Shown here in pieces: positions 7,258 through 16,106 of a stretch of DNA of 64,000 nt. Where the stretch lies: the NCBI GenBank assembly GCA_964396375.1, contig CAYNEY010000029.1, positions 9,574 to 73,573 of the forward strand, given 5' to 3'. The notes beneath the pieces are model-generated. The model ran no database searches and had not been told where the DNA came from. It saw nothing but the letters and a program-made list of their open reading frames with translations. Position 1 is the stretch's first letter. Every line of letters begins with the position of its first letter. The DNA is from FEN-1139 sp964396375 (GTDB lineage: Bacteria > Myxococcota_A > Polyangia > Polyangiales > Polyangiaceae). A program made the position numbers and the translations under genes.

Positions 7258-9132
7258 ATGACGGTGGAACTCTCGGTCCACGAGGTGCGACGCGCGCTTC
7301 TCTCCCACGCCGCCGGGTCGACTCCGGGCGAAGGCTGCGGCGCGAACCTGGTGGGCGGGCGGATCTTTCATGAGGTGTTCGCCGATCTGGTGGGGACCGA
7401 TCCGCGGCGCAGCGGGCTTCGGTTGATCGTCGAGAGCGGTGCTGACGAGGACGCGACCTCCGCTGAGCTGCTCGCTTTCACCTGGCAACGGCTGCTCGGG
7501 CCGCGACTCCTCAACCACGCTGCGGTCTTGCGCGAGTCAGGCGCCGAGGTCGTGGTGCTCTGGTCCGCTGTCAAGGCCCTGTCGCGCTGGCTGGTGCACC
7601 TGGTGCGCGAGTTGGTAGCGTGCCGTCCCGAGGCCACCGGTCAATGGGAGTTGCTCACGGCTTCGATCCGCTCGGAGGTGCCGCTCAGTCGTCTGCTTCG
7701 GCGACCAGGATGGACGGAGCCAGTGCTTCTCACCGGCATCGCCGATGCCATCATCACGCCCGGCCAGGGGGCGAAATTCTGCGCGGTTGAGCTCAAGTTG
7801 GGCCGAGGAGCTCCGAGCGCGGATCTGGCTCAGGCTGCGCTCTATCACCTGATGCTGTCCGAGGAGAAAGAGCTCGAAGCCTCATCCTTGGCGGTCGTGC
7901 GCTTCTCTCCTGCCCCCCTCGAGATGCTGGTGGCCGCCGACAGAATCGCTGATGCGCAGGTGAAGTTGCTGGATCTGATCGGCGAATTGGCGGGCGTGGT
8001 CCCACAACCGAAGCCCGAGGTCGTGGTGTCCGAGTGTGTGCCGCCTCGCGCGGAGGGGCCGCTCGAGCGCTACCGTGACTTGGGGCGAGGCCTCCAGCGC
8101 GCCTACGCGGAGCAGGGACTCCGTGTGAAGCTCCCGACCGAGCCAGAGTGCGGACCACGCTTCTTACGCTACGCGCTCCGCCTCGAACCTGGTACCAAGA
8201 TCGAGGCGGTGCGCCGGGCCGCGCCGGAGATCGCTCATCGCCTCGAGCTCTGTGTGGAGCCGCAGCTGGTGCGCGACGGCGGGCGGCTGTATGTCGATGT
8301 GGCGCGCCCCGATCCGTGCATGGTCCCCTTCTCGAGCATCCTCCCGCAGCTTCCGAAGAGCGAGCCCCGGAGCGGGAGCGCGCTCCTACCGATCGGCGTC
8401 GATCCGGCGGGCCAGCTCAGATTTGCCGATCTCGCGAGCGCCGGGCGTTCCCATGTGCTCGTGGCAGGAACCACCGGCAGCGGCAAGACCGAGTGGCTGC
8501 GCATGGCAACGGCCGGCTTGATCGCCCAAAATACGCCGGAGACCCTGCGCCTGGTGACCTTCGATCCGAAGCTCTCCGCCTTTGCGGAGCTGGAACAGAG
8601 CCGTTTTCTCCTTTCCAGCGACTCCTTCTGGATCCCCGGAGGCGAGCACTCGGCCGTCGAACTCTTCCACCGGTTGATCGAGGAAATGGAGCGGCGGTAC
8701 CAGGCGGCGCGCAGTGTGGGCGTCGACAACCTGACAGAGTACGTGAAGAAGACCGAGCGCCCTCTGCCGCGCATCTTGGTACTCTGCGACGAATACTTCG
8801 CGCTGATGGCGGTCGGAAAGCAGGAGAAGCAGGAGCTCGAGCTCGCCGTCGGTCTGCTCGGCGCCAAGGCGAGGGCCTCGGGGATCCACCTCGTGCTTGC
8901 CACGCAGCTGCCGAACCGCGCCACGGTCACGGCGCCGATCGCCACCAATCTCCCGTGCCGCGTGGCCCTCTTGCTCCAGAGCGCGATTGAATCGCGCATG
9001 ATGCTCGGGCGGAGCGGCGCCGAGCAGCTCACTGGCTCCGGTGATTTGCTGTACAAGGACTTCGGCGACCCGGTACGACTCCAGGCTCCGTACCTCCCCG
9101 AAGCCGAGCGCCGCAGGTTTCTCGGTGGGTGA
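7258..9132 (+). CDS. RecB/Cas4-type nuclease fused to an FtsK/SpoIIIE-type DNA translocase
   Basis: Protein of 624 residues with two parts. Residues 1-250 carry a full PD-(D/E)XK nuclease set of the RecB/Cas4 kind: GRIFHEVF with His38, Asp163 in GIADAI, Glu178-x-Lys180 in AVELKLGRG, and the QxxxY motif Gln192/Tyr196. Residues 266-352 match the FtsK beta domain, and 378-624 match the motor: AGTTGSGKT (403-411), TFDPKLSAFAEL, Walker B ILVLCDEYFALM (506-517), ARASGIHLVLATQ and SGDLLYKDFG. The membrane domain and the DNA-reading gamma domain of true FtsK are missing, so this should be a soluble pump coupled to a DNA-cutting head. It is the third gene of the operon, one base after the ATPase gene. 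I infer a role in attacking foreign DNA; a repair role is possible. Confidence 0.88.
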   Translation: MTVELSVHEVRRALLSHAAGSTPGEGCGANLVGGRIFHEVFADLVGTDPRRSGLRLIVESGADEDATSAELLAFTWQRLLGPRLLNHAAVLRESGAEVVVLWSAVKALSRWLVHLVRELVACRPEATGQWELLTASIRSEVPLSRLLRRPGWTEPVLLTGIADAIITPGQGAKFCAVELKLGRGAPSADLAQAALYHLMLSEEKELEASSLAVVRFSPAPLEMLVAADRIADAQVKLLDLIGELAGVVPQPKPEVVVSECVPPRAEGPLERYRDLGRGLQRAYAEQGLRVKLPTEPECGPRFLRYALRLEPGTKIEAVRRAAPEIAHRLELCVEPQLVRDGGRLYVDVARPDPCMVPFSSILPQLPKSEPRSGSALLPIGVDPAGQLRFADLASAGRSHVLVAGTTGSGKTEWLRMATAGLIAQNTPETLRLVTFDPKLSAFAELEQSRFLLSSDSFWIPGGEHSAVELFHRLIEEMERRYQAARSVGVDNLTEYVKKTERPLPRILVLCDEYFALMAVGKQEKQELELAVGLLGAKARASGIHLVLATQLPNRATVTAPIATNLPCRVALLLQSAIESRMMLGRSGAEQLTGSGDLLYKDFGDPVRLQAPYLPEAERRRFLGG

Positions 9133-9206
9133 GCGGCCCATCCGGCTGGCGCTGTGGGCCCCTCAGGCCTGATTCCGGAACCGAGTCGGCACGGTTCTGC
9201 CGTGAG

Positions 9207-9410
9207 CTAGCGCGTCATGAGGCCGTAGACGACGCAGAACACGAAGGGCACGATCAACCAGATCAGCGGGCGGAGCGGGCTCCTCATGCCCTTCGAGCCT
9301 GACGCGCCGTAGTCGGCGGGGACCACCCGGACGCCTTCGAGCGCGCCGCCTTCCGGCGGGATCGAGCGTGAACCTGAGGAAGTGGAACCGGGGGTGGGGC
9401 TATCCGCCAT
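9207..9410 (-). CDS. Small single-span membrane protein, function unknown
   Basis: Frame of 67 residues from an ATG at 9408-9410. The N-terminal 45 residues are Ser/Gly/Pro-rich and the C-terminus is one hydrophobic helix (LIWLIVPFVFCVVYGLMTR), i.e. a tail-anchored layout. It faces the three-gene operon tail to tail and is divergent from thiM. No family is recognised. Its position in otherwise empty space and the clean membrane helix support it being real, but it is short. Confidence 0.5.
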   Translation of the reverse strand: MADSPTPGSTSSGSRSIPPEGGALEGVRVVPADYGASGSKGMRSPLRPLIWLIVPFVFCVVYGLMTR

Positions 9411-9574
9411 GACCGGCCCCTCATAGCACGATCTCGGTTGGGGTAGCCAAAGCGCGCCCGAAAACCCCGACCAGTCAGCCTAAGCTGGGGATTATCTCTG
9501 GTTTTTTGGTGAACTTTGCTTCCGATGGGCCGAGGTGTGGACTAAACAACGGAGGAGACCGAAGGACCATCACC

Positions 9575-10369
9575 ATGAACGCTGCTGCTCGAGATCTCGC
9601 TGCCATCCGTGAGAAGGCTCCCCTTGTTCACAACATCACCAATTACGTGGTGATGAACACCACCGCCAATGCCCTGCTCGCCCTGGGTGCCTCCCCGGTG
9701 ATGGCGCATGCCGAGGAGGAGGTCGAGGAGATGGTGGGGATCGCCGGTGCGCTGGTCATCAACATCGGCACTTTGAGCGAACCGTGGATCCGTTCCATGA
9801 CTAGGGCGGGAAACGCGGCGAAAGCGCGCGGGATCCCGATGGTGCTCGATCCGGTGGGCGCGGGCGCCACCCGGCTTCGCACCGAGACGGCGGTCGGGCT
9901 GCTCCGCGAGTGCACTCCGGCGGTGGTGCGCGGCAACGCCTCCGAAATCCGTGCGCTGGCCGAGGGCTCGGGTAGCACCAAGGGTGTAGACAGTACCGAG
10001 TCTTCGGAGGCTACCTTGGACGCGGCGCGCGCTCTCTCCCAGAAGTACGGCTGTGTGGTCTCGATGAGCGGCAAGACCGATCTGATCGTGATGGGGGAGC
10101 GGCTGGCGCGCGTGCACAACGGGGATCCGATGATGACCCGCGTGACCGGGCTTGGCTGCACGGCGAGCGCTCTCACCGGTGCGTGTTTGGCTGTCAACCC
10201 CGCGATCTTCGAGGCGGCCAGCCATGCCATGTTGATGATGGGGGTCGCAGGCGAACTCGCCCGCGAACACGCCACGGGGCCCGGGAGCCTTCAGCTGGCG
10301 TTCTTGGACGTGCTCTCGACCTTGAGCTTTGCCGAACTCGAAGCCCGCGGGCGACTCGAGCTCGGGTGA
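9575..10369 (+). CDS. thiM: Hydroxyethylthiazole kinase
   Basis: Protein of 264 residues matching ThiM over its full length. The enzyme phosphorylates 4-methyl-5-(2-hydroxyethyl)thiazole with ATP in thiamine salvage in the cytoplasm. Seen are the N-terminal PLVHNITNYVVMNTTAN block, LDPVGAGATRLR, VVRGNASEI, and the catalytic region VTGLGCTASALTGA, where the Cys lies at the expected place in the anion hole. I chose the ATG at 9575, which fits the family start and has GAAGGA about eight bases upstream; the frame is open to 9506. No other thiamine gene is adjacent, and I see no TPP-riboswitch motifs in the 165 bases upstream. Confidence 0.95.
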   Translation: MNAAARDLAAIREKAPLVHNITNYVVMNTTANALLALGASPVMAHAEEEVEEMVGIAGALVINIGTLSEPWIRSMTRAGNAAKARGIPMVLDPVGAGATRLRTETAVGLLRECTPAVVRGNASEIRALAEGSGSTKGVDSTESSEATLDAARALSQKYGCVVSMSGKTDLIVMGERLARVHNGDPMMTRVTGLGCTASALTGACLAVNPAIFEAASHAMLMMGVAGELAREHATGPGSLQLAFLDVLSTLSFAELEARGRLELG

Positions 10370-10372
10370 GGG

Positions 10373-11317
10373 TTACGGGTTGACCGAGGCGCAGAAGTTC
10401 TTGACCGAGAGCCCGTTGCCACCACCCCAGATCTCGAAGCCGGCGAAGATGATCGACAGATACATGCTGTCGGTGATGCCGCGAGCGTTGTCGACCGACT
10501 CACGGATGAAGTGGTTGAGATCGAAGGCGAGGCCGTTGCGCGGGGTGCTGCTCACGTAGGAGATGCAGGCCGGATCGGTGCGGTCCACCCAGATGTCCCA
10601 GGTGCCTTCCACACCGTCGACCACGGCTCGGCTGGCCACCCGCGAACCCCGGGGCTGACGGTTGGTGGGATCGAACATCCACACCATCAGGTAGGCACCA
10701 CCCGGCCCCGGTGTGTAGTCGGAGACGCCGAGCGCGGTGCTCTGGGCGGTGAGCCACACGTCGTAGGCGGCGTTGTGGTGGGCCATGTTCTGATCGGCGG
10801 CGTTGGTGGAGAACACGGTCGGCACCGAGGTGATCGCGCTCACCGCGACCGGGAGCTTGCTGCCGGTCGTGGCGTGGCCGGTGTAGCTGCCGATGAAGAG
10901 TGAGGGATAGCCGAGGGGGTTACCGTCCGTCACGGAGACTGCAGCGCCTGCGGTGTCGGTTACGGTGAAGGACAGACCATTGTAATCGATGGTCTGTCCA
11001 TCGAACTCATACCACCAGTTCGAGTGCAGGTAGTACGATTTGCCGCCGGCTTGGGTGCTGATGGTGGCACCCCCGTACTGTTGGGTCAGCTTGCCGGAGG
11101 AGATCGACGAGTCCGTGCAATCAGGCGAGCTGATCGGACCTGGATCGACCGGTGTGATCACGGAGCCTCCCACCCCTTCGTTGCAGGCGAGCTGACAGCT
11201 TCCGTCGCTGCACAGTTGGGTGCCGTTGGGGCAGGGGTTGTCTTGGGACTGACCGCCGTCGTCGCAGGCGACGACCCAGGCAGCGAACACGAACGGGATG
11301 GCAGCGAAGAAGCGCAT
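10373..11317 (-). CDS. Secreted lipoprotein with GH12-like beta-sandwich domain
   Basis: Protein of 314 residues. It begins with a lipoprotein signal (MRFFAAIPFVFAAWVVAC, lipid Cys18), then a short Cys-rich spacer (CPNGTQLCSDGSCQLAC). The remaining 230 residues resemble glycoside hydrolase family 12 endoglucanases: NAAYDVWLT, a GTWDIWVDR strand, FDLNHFIRES, and a late FAGFEIWGG that aligns with the second catalytic Glu block. The position of the first catalytic Glu seems to be Asp (YDVW), so activity is uncertain. The start at 11315-11317 has GGAGGT just upstream. It converges with thiM, three bases apart. Polysaccharide binding or cleavage outside the cell is the likely role. Confidence 0.62.
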   Translation of the reverse strand: MRFFAAIPFVFAAWVVACDDGGQSQDNPCPNGTQLCSDGSCQLACNEGVGGSVITPVDPGPISSPDCTDSSISSGKLTQQYGGATISTQAGGKSYYLHSNWWYEFDGQTIDYNGLSFTVTDTAGAAVSVTDGNPLGYPSLFIGSYTGHATTGSKLPVAVSAITSVPTVFSTNAADQNMAHHNAAYDVWLTAQSTALGVSDYTPGPGGAYLMVWMFDPTNRQPRGSRVASRAVVDGVEGTWDIWVDRTDPACISYVSSTPRNGLAFDLNHFIRESVDNARGITDSMYLSIIFAGFEIWGGGNGLSVKNFCASVNP

Positions 11318-11360
11318 ACGACCTCCAAGCAATGATGGTTTACGGTAGGTGACGAGGCGA

Positions 11361-11387
11361 CGAGGTGCAAACCTCGGGTGTTTTTTT
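11361..11387 (+). terminator. Hairpin with T-run, no matching upstream + strand gene
   Basis: CGAGGT-GCAA-ACCTCG forms a 6-bp stem with a four-base loop, followed by GGTG and seven Ts. It looks like an intrinsic terminator for + strand RNA, yet it lies between two divergent genes. It may end an antisense or small transcript coming from over the 10373-11317 gene, or may be chance. Confidence 0.4.
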
Positions 11388-11526
11388 GATGGGGATGGGG
11401 ATGGGCTTGACCCTCCCCCGAACCTTCGGGCAAACATTTGCTGAACGGATCTACGGTCGTCTTGGCCGAAAACTTTCGGGGGCGCCTCCCCACCACCCAA
11501 TTGAGCGGATTTGCTAAGGTGGTCCG

Positions 11527-12504
11527 ATGAACCGGGCTCTTTTGCCTCTGCTCCTGTTTGGTCTGGCCGCGAACGTGGGCTGCCGGCGGGTCGACGACCG
11601 GAGCAACCCTCGAGAGAGCCCGAGCTCCGCGGTGCCGGCCGCCGCTGCGCCTAAGGCGCATTCCTCCGCGGCGCCGTACGTCATGCGGCCGCTCTCGGTG
11701 GCCGAGCGGCAGCGTGCCTTCTCGGCGCCGCTCGAGCGATATGTTCCACCGAATGCAGCCCCACGGCAACAGCGGCCGCTCATCGTATTTTTGCACGGCC
11801 TCGGTGGTTCGGGACGCGCCGCTTTCGAGGAGCTGGAGTTGGCCGCTTTCGGCGAGCGGCACCAGAGCTTCGTCATCGCGCCGACCGGCGCTCGGGACAG
11901 GTTTGGGCGAGCGTTCTACAACGCCCATCCGGCATGCTGCGATTTCGAGGGGCAAGGCATCGACCACACCGCGGCCATCGCCGAGCTGCTCCAGGAAGAA
12001 ATCTCGAAGTACCCGATCGACGCGTCGCACGTGTATGTGATGGGCTTCTCGAACGGTGGCTTCATGGCGCACCGTCTTGGCTGTGTCCTCGGCCAACGCC
12101 TGGCTGGGATCGTGAGCGTGGCTGGGGCTGGTCCCGCCGCCGAACTCTCCTGTGTCACACCACCGCAGCTCGAGGTGCTCGAGATCCACGGTGACGCCGA
12201 TCATACTGTCAGCTATGCGGGGGGTACGCTCTTCGATCGTGTGGGGGTGACCTATGACAGTGCCGAGCGTACCTTGCTCGATTGGGGAAGGCGCCTCGGT
12301 TGCGAAGCGCCGCCGCGCAGTCTCCCGCCTTTCGATTTGCTTCGGGAGCTCTCTCGGGAGGAGACCACGATTCAGGTGATGGACACCTGTGCCCGAGGTC
12401 GCGCCACGCTGTGGACGGTGCGCGGCGGCGGGCACGGGATAGGCGGCGTGCGGCAGCTGTACGAGCGTGCCTTTTTGCACGTGAGCCGCGCGCTGCGAAA
12501 CTAG
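11527..12504 (+). CDS. Secreted alpha/beta-hydrolase lipoprotein (PHB depolymerase/feruloyl esterase-like)
   Basis: Protein of 325 residues with a lipobox ending at Cys19 (FGLAANVGC), so it should be membrane-anchored and exported. It then has an esterase of the polyhydroxybutyrate depolymerase/LpqC type: PLIVFLHGLGGSG (oxyanion region), the nucleophile elbow GFSNGGFM with catalytic Ser, LEIHGDADHTV with the probable catalytic Asp, and GGGHGIGG with the catalytic His. An internal Cys pair (AHPACCDF) and further Cys residues could form disulfides. The product stops four bases from the end of asd, which is convergent. Likely it cleaves an ester-linked polymer; the substrate is not visible. Confidence 0.85.
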   Translation: MNRALLPLLLFGLAANVGCRRVDDRSNPRESPSSAVPAAAAPKAHSSAAPYVMRPLSVAERQRAFSAPLERYVPPNAAPRQQRPLIVFLHGLGGSGRAAFEELELAAFGERHQSFVIAPTGARDRFGRAFYNAHPACCDFEGQGIDHTAAIAELLQEEISKYPIDASHVYVMGFSNGGFMAHRLGCVLGQRLAGIVSVAGAGPAAELSCVTPPQLEVLEIHGDADHTVSYAGGTLFDRVGVTYDSAERTLLDWGRRLGCEAPPRSLPPFDLLRELSREETTIQVMDTCARGRATLWTVRGGGHGIGGVRQLYERAFLHVSRALRN

Positions 12505-12507
12505 CGG

Positions 12508-13626
12508 CTACTCTCCGAGGTGCTCGCGGATGATCCGCACCATGCGACGGAGCGGTTCGGCGGCGCCCCAGAGCAGTTGGTCGCCGACCGTGAAGGCAGC
12601 CAAATACTCCGGGCCGAGCTTCATCTTGCGCAGCCTGCCGATGGGCACCTCGAGCTTGCCGGAAACGGCCGTCGGCGTAAGTTCGGTGATGGTCGACGCC
12701 CGGTCGTTCGGGATGAGCCGCACCCAGGGGTTCCCTTCGCGGATCATGCCCTCGAGTTCGGGGAGGGGGACATCTCGCTTGAGCTTGATGGTGAGCCCTT
12801 GGGAGTGGCAGCGCATCGCCCCCACCCGAACACACAGGCCATCCACCGGAATGGGGGCAGCCGTACCGAGGATCTTGTTGGTCTCGGCGATACCTTTCCA
12901 TTCCTCACGGGTCTGCCCGTCCTCGACAGGTTTGTCGATCCACGGGATCAAGCTGCCGGCCAGCGGCACGCCGAAGGCCTGCGTGGGAAAGCTGGAGGAG
13001 CGGAGGGCCTCGGTGACCACGCGCTCGAGTTCGAGCGCGCTCTTGCCCGCATCGTCGAGGATCGGTTGGGAGAGCTGGCCCAGGGTCAACATCTGGCGTG
13101 CCAGCTCCTGCATGTTGGCGGCTCCGGCGCCGGAGGCAGCCTGGTAGGTCATACTGCTCAGCCACTCCACCAGATTTTGGTGAAACAGTCCGCCCAGGGC
13201 CATCAGCATCAGGCTCACCGTGCAGTTGGGACCCACATAGGTGCGCACCCCCGATTGGAGTCCGTTTTTGATCACCGCCAGGTTCACCGGATCGAGGATC
13301 AGCACCGCGTCGTCGCTCATGCGCAGCGTGGAGGCCGCATCGATGAAGTAACCGGTGTAGCCGCGGCGGCGGAGCTCCGGGTAGATCGCTTGCGTGTAAT
13401 CACCGCCCTGACACGACAGGATCACGTCGAATTTCTCGAGGGCCTCGACGCTCTTGGCGTCGCCGAGAGGGCGCGCACCCTGCCCGATGTCTGGACCGGT
13501 GCCGCCGACATTGGACGTCGAGAAGAAGGTCACATCGACGCCGTCGAAATCCTTCTCTGCGCGCATCCGATCCAAAAGGACCGAACCTACCATGCCTCTC
13601 CAGCCGACGAACGCGATCTTCAACAT
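12508..13626 (-). CDS. asd: Aspartate-semialdehyde dehydrogenase
   Basis: Protein of 372 residues of the proteobacterial Asd type. It reduces aspartyl-4-phosphate to aspartate semialdehyde with NADPH, the branch point toward lysine/diaminopimelate, threonine and methionine. Seen are the nucleotide-binding N-terminus IAFVGWRGMVGSVL, FFSTSNVGG, and the active-site loop YVGPNCTVSLML with the catalytic Cys; a GAMRCHSQGLTIKL block carries the conserved C-terminal His. The length is usual for the family. It lies 68 bases downstream of the DEAD-box helicase gene on the same strand and could share its transcript. Confidence 0.96.
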   Translation of the reverse strand: MLKIAFVGWRGMVGSVLLDRMRAEKDFDGVDVTFFSTSNVGGTGPDIGQGARPLGDAKSVEALEKFDVILSCQGGDYTQAIYPELRRRGYTGYFIDAASTLRMSDDAVLILDPVNLAVIKNGLQSGVRTYVGPNCTVSLMLMALGGLFHQNLVEWLSSMTYQAASGAGAANMQELARQMLTLGQLSQPILDDAGKSALELERVVTEALRSSSFPTQAFGVPLAGSLIPWIDKPVEDGQTREEWKGIAETNKILGTAAPIPVDGLCVRVGAMRCHSQGLTIKLKRDVPLPELEGMIREGNPWVRLIPNDRASTITELTPTAVSGKLEVPIGRLRKMKLGPEYLAAFTVGDQLLWGAAEPLRRMVRIIREHLGE

Positions 13627-13694
13627 GATGATGCGGCGCAGTCTTCAATGAAACCGAACCGAGGGCAAGGGCTCTTGGCCCTGCGCGGTCCAGC

Positions 13695-15308
13695 TCAGTT
13701 GGGCCGCGGCCGTCGCTCCCGCGCGGGAGCAAAGCCGATGGCGCGTTTGCCATCCTTGGCCTGCGGTGGCGGGGGGGCGGGCCAGCTCTCGCGGGGAGCG
13801 AAGGGCCGCGCGCGCTCAGAACCGAAGGATTTCTGGGGGCCCGAAGCTTGGCGCTCGGGGAGCCAGCGCTCCGAGGCGCGGGGGCCATTGGACCGGCGCG
13901 GGGGGCCGCTCTGGTCGCTTGGGCGGTAAGGCGCACCACGCTCCCGGGTGGGCCGACGCTCCAGGGGGCGGTGCTCGAAGGGGACGAAGTCGCGGGGATG
14001 TGGTTCGCCGCGGCGGGTCACATCGAGCAGGCGACTGACCAGCGCCACCGGATCGCGTCCGGAAAGCAGGCGTTCAGCCAGCGAGCGCGAGGGGCTTTCG
14101 GTGTCGGCAGCCAGCGTGGTCGTCCAGCGCTCGAGCTCGCGCTGTTCGAGCAAGGCGAGCACCTCGGCGCGCCCTGGCAGTTTGTCGAAACGCGCCCGGA
14201 TGGTGGCGCGCGTGAGCAGCTGCATGAGCGCTCGCTCGCGCCCCGGAGCGATCAAGATGATGCTGGTGCCCTTCTTCCCAGCCCGCCCCGTACGGCCACT
14301 GCGGTGGGTGTAGCCATCGGGATCCGTCGGCGGATCGTAGTGGATGACGCGAGTGGTGTCGTGCACGTCGATCCCTCGCGCCGCCACGTCGGTGGCGACC
14401 ATGACGAAGCTCCGACCGTCGCGAAAATCTGCGAGTGCACGATCGCGCTCGCGCTGCTCCATGTCGCCGGAGAGGCCACGCACCGCGAACCCGGCCGCGG
14501 TGAGCTCGTCGGTGAGCATGACCACGTCCTTTCTGGTGCGGACGAAGACCAAGGTCCGCTCTTCTCGGGCACAGAGCAGCAGATTGACCAGCGCGTCGAG
14601 GCGGCGCGCGGGCGCCACCACATGCGCCACGTGCTCGATGTCGAGATTGGCGCGTCCCGCCATGGTACCGCGGAGCTGACGGGGTTGGGTCTGGTAGCGG
14701 TCCGCGAGGCGAAGCACCGCTCCCTCCAGAGTGGCCGAGGCCATGTGGGTGCGCTTCCGATCGGGCACCAGCGCGAAGATGGCCTCGAGATCCTCAGAGA
14801 AGCCGAGATCGAGCATGCGGTCGGCCTCATCGAGCACGATGGAGTGGACCAAGCTAGGATCGATGGTTCCTTCTCGCAGGTGATCCAGCAGGCGTCCCGG
14901 GGTGCCCACCACCAGCTTTGGCGCTTGGGAGAGCGAGCGCCGCTCGTCGCGGTAGCTGGTCCCACCGGTGGTGCAGCCGATCCGTACGCCGAAGGGGTGG
15001 TATAGAGCCGAGAGTTCTCGGCGCACCTGCTTGGCGAGCTCGCGGGTTGGCACCAAGAGCAGGCCCAATGGTCGAGCGGGGAGTGAAGGCGCCGCGACTG
15101 GAGTCTCGACTCCGAGCAGATCCCGCAGGAGCAGGCCGATCGCGACGGTCTTGCCCGAGCCGGTCTGGGAGGTGATGCGCAGATCGAAATCGGCGACCTT
15201 GGGTTCGAGGACGGCGTGCTGAACGGCGGTGAGCTCGACGAAGCCGAGCTCCGTAAGGGCTTGGCCAAGCTGTGGGCCGACCAGGTCGGCGAAGGAAGAG
15301 GCAGGCAT
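13695..15308 (-). CDS. DEAD-box RNA helicase with basic C-terminal tail
   Basis: Protein of 537 residues with the full motif set: Q-motif region (FADLVGPQLGQALTELGF), motif I SQTGSGKT, Ia PTRELA, Ib TPGRLLD, II DEADRMLD, III SATLEG, V DVAARGID and VI HRSGRTGRAG. Such helicases unwind short RNA duplexes in ribosome assembly or mRNA turnover. The last 120 residues are Arg/Pro-rich (RRSNGPRASERW and similar), a typical RNA-binding tail. I place the start at the ATG 15306-15308, which puts the Q-motif at the right distance from the N-terminus; ATGs at 15329 and 15347 are in frame upstream. Which RhlE/RhlB-like subgroup it belongs to is not clear. Confidence 0.93.
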   Translation of the reverse strand: MPASSFADLVGPQLGQALTELGFVELTAVQHAVLEPKVADFDLRITSQTGSGKTVAIGLLLRDLLGVETPVAAPSLPARPLGLLLVPTRELAKQVRRELSALYHPFGVRIGCTTGGTSYRDERRSLSQAPKLVVGTPGRLLDHLREGTIDPSLVHSIVLDEADRMLDLGFSEDLEAIFALVPDRKRTHMASATLEGAVLRLADRYQTQPRQLRGTMAGRANLDIEHVAHVVAPARRLDALVNLLLCAREERTLVFVRTRKDVVMLTDELTAAGFAVRGLSGDMEQRERDRALADFRDGRSFVMVATDVAARGIDVHDTTRVIHYDPPTDPDGYTHRSGRTGRAGKKGTSIILIAPGRERALMQLLTRATIRARFDKLPGRAEVLALLEQRELERWTTTLAADTESPSRSLAERLLSGRDPVALVSRLLDVTRRGEPHPRDFVPFEHRPLERRPTRERGAPYRPSDQSGPPRRSNGPRASERWLPERQASGPQKSFGSERARPFAPRESWPAPPPPQAKDGKRAIGFAPARERRPRPN

Positions 15309-15445
15309 GTGGGGGCGACCGCTTAGCATCCCTTCCCCCAACTGCACGAATCTGCGATCTCATGGGCGAAATCCCTCGACAAAACCCCAAACGCGTGGGC
15401 CGGTGGCCTTCCCTTCCCGAACACCAGCGCCTAGACTGCTCGGCC

Positions 15446-16027
15446 ATGAAGACGCGCGCCTTACTCATTTCAGGAAGTCCGAGGCCCAAGGGAAACACCC
15501 GAGCCCTGCTCGAGCGCTGCGGAGATCGACTGGCGGGGCACGGGATCGAGTCCGAGCTGGTGCAGGTCTTCGACACACCGATGCGTGGCTGCAACGCCTG
15601 CGCCGCCTGCAGCGCGACCCGCGACAACACCTGTCCCGGCATCACCGACGATGGATTTGCCGCGGTGTACGAGAAGATGCTCGCCGCACAGATCATCGTG
15701 GTTGGTTCCCCCGTGTACTTCGGCTCGGCCACCCCGGAGCTGATGGCGTTGCTCGATCGCGCGGGCTACGTGTCGCGGGCGAGTGGCCATGCCTTGTCGC
15801 GAAAAATCGGGGGACCGTTGGCGGTCGCGCGCCGCGCCGGGCACAACTTCACCTTCGCCCAGCTACTCTTCTGGTACATGATAAATGATATGATCGTGCC
15901 TGGCTCGAGCTACTGGAACGTGGCTTTGGCGCGGGAACCCGGGGAAGTCGAGAGTGATCGCGAGGCATGCGCCACCATCGAGCGGTTTGCCGACAACTTG
16001 GCCTGGCTGGCTGAAAAGTTGCTATAG
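15446..16027 (+). CDS. Iron-sulfur flavoprotein-like NAD(P)H-dependent FMN reductase
   Basis: Protein of 193 residues with a flavodoxin-like fold: FMN phosphate loop SGSPRPKGNTRALL (residues 9-22) and VVGSPVYFGSATPEL. Between them is Cys49-x2-Cys52-x2-Cys55-x7-Cys63, which fits the CX2CX2CX4-7C pattern of Isf-type iron-sulfur flavoproteins that bind a [4Fe-4S] cluster and pass electrons to FMN. The protein is cytoplasmic and probably acts in electron transfer or oxidative-stress chemistry. It is transcribed divergently from the helicase gene and precedes the DUF481-like gene by about 80 bases. Partner proteins are not visible. Confidence 0.85.
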   Translation: MKTRALLISGSPRPKGNTRALLERCGDRLAGHGIESELVQVFDTPMRGCNACAACSATRDNTCPGITDDGFAAVYEKMLAAQIIVVGSPVYFGSATPELMALLDRAGYVSRASGHALSRKIGGPLAVARRAGHNFTFAQLLFWYMINDMIVPGSSYWNVALAREPGEVESDREACATIERFADNLAWLAEKLL

Positions 16028-16106
16028 TGGCGCCCCATATCGATCGACACGCTCTGGGGTGGGCCCCAGGTTGGATGACGGGTGGTGTATTCTCGAGGAG
16101 TTGAAG

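Noticed and set aside
9411..9574. TPP riboswitch before thiM
   Set aside because: I looked for the conserved CTGAGA and following motifs and did not see them.
12520..13929. Plus-strand frame of 469 codons opposite asd
   Set aside because: Asd motifs on the minus strand are complete; the + frame reads as low-complexity His/Arg/Gly-rich sequence.
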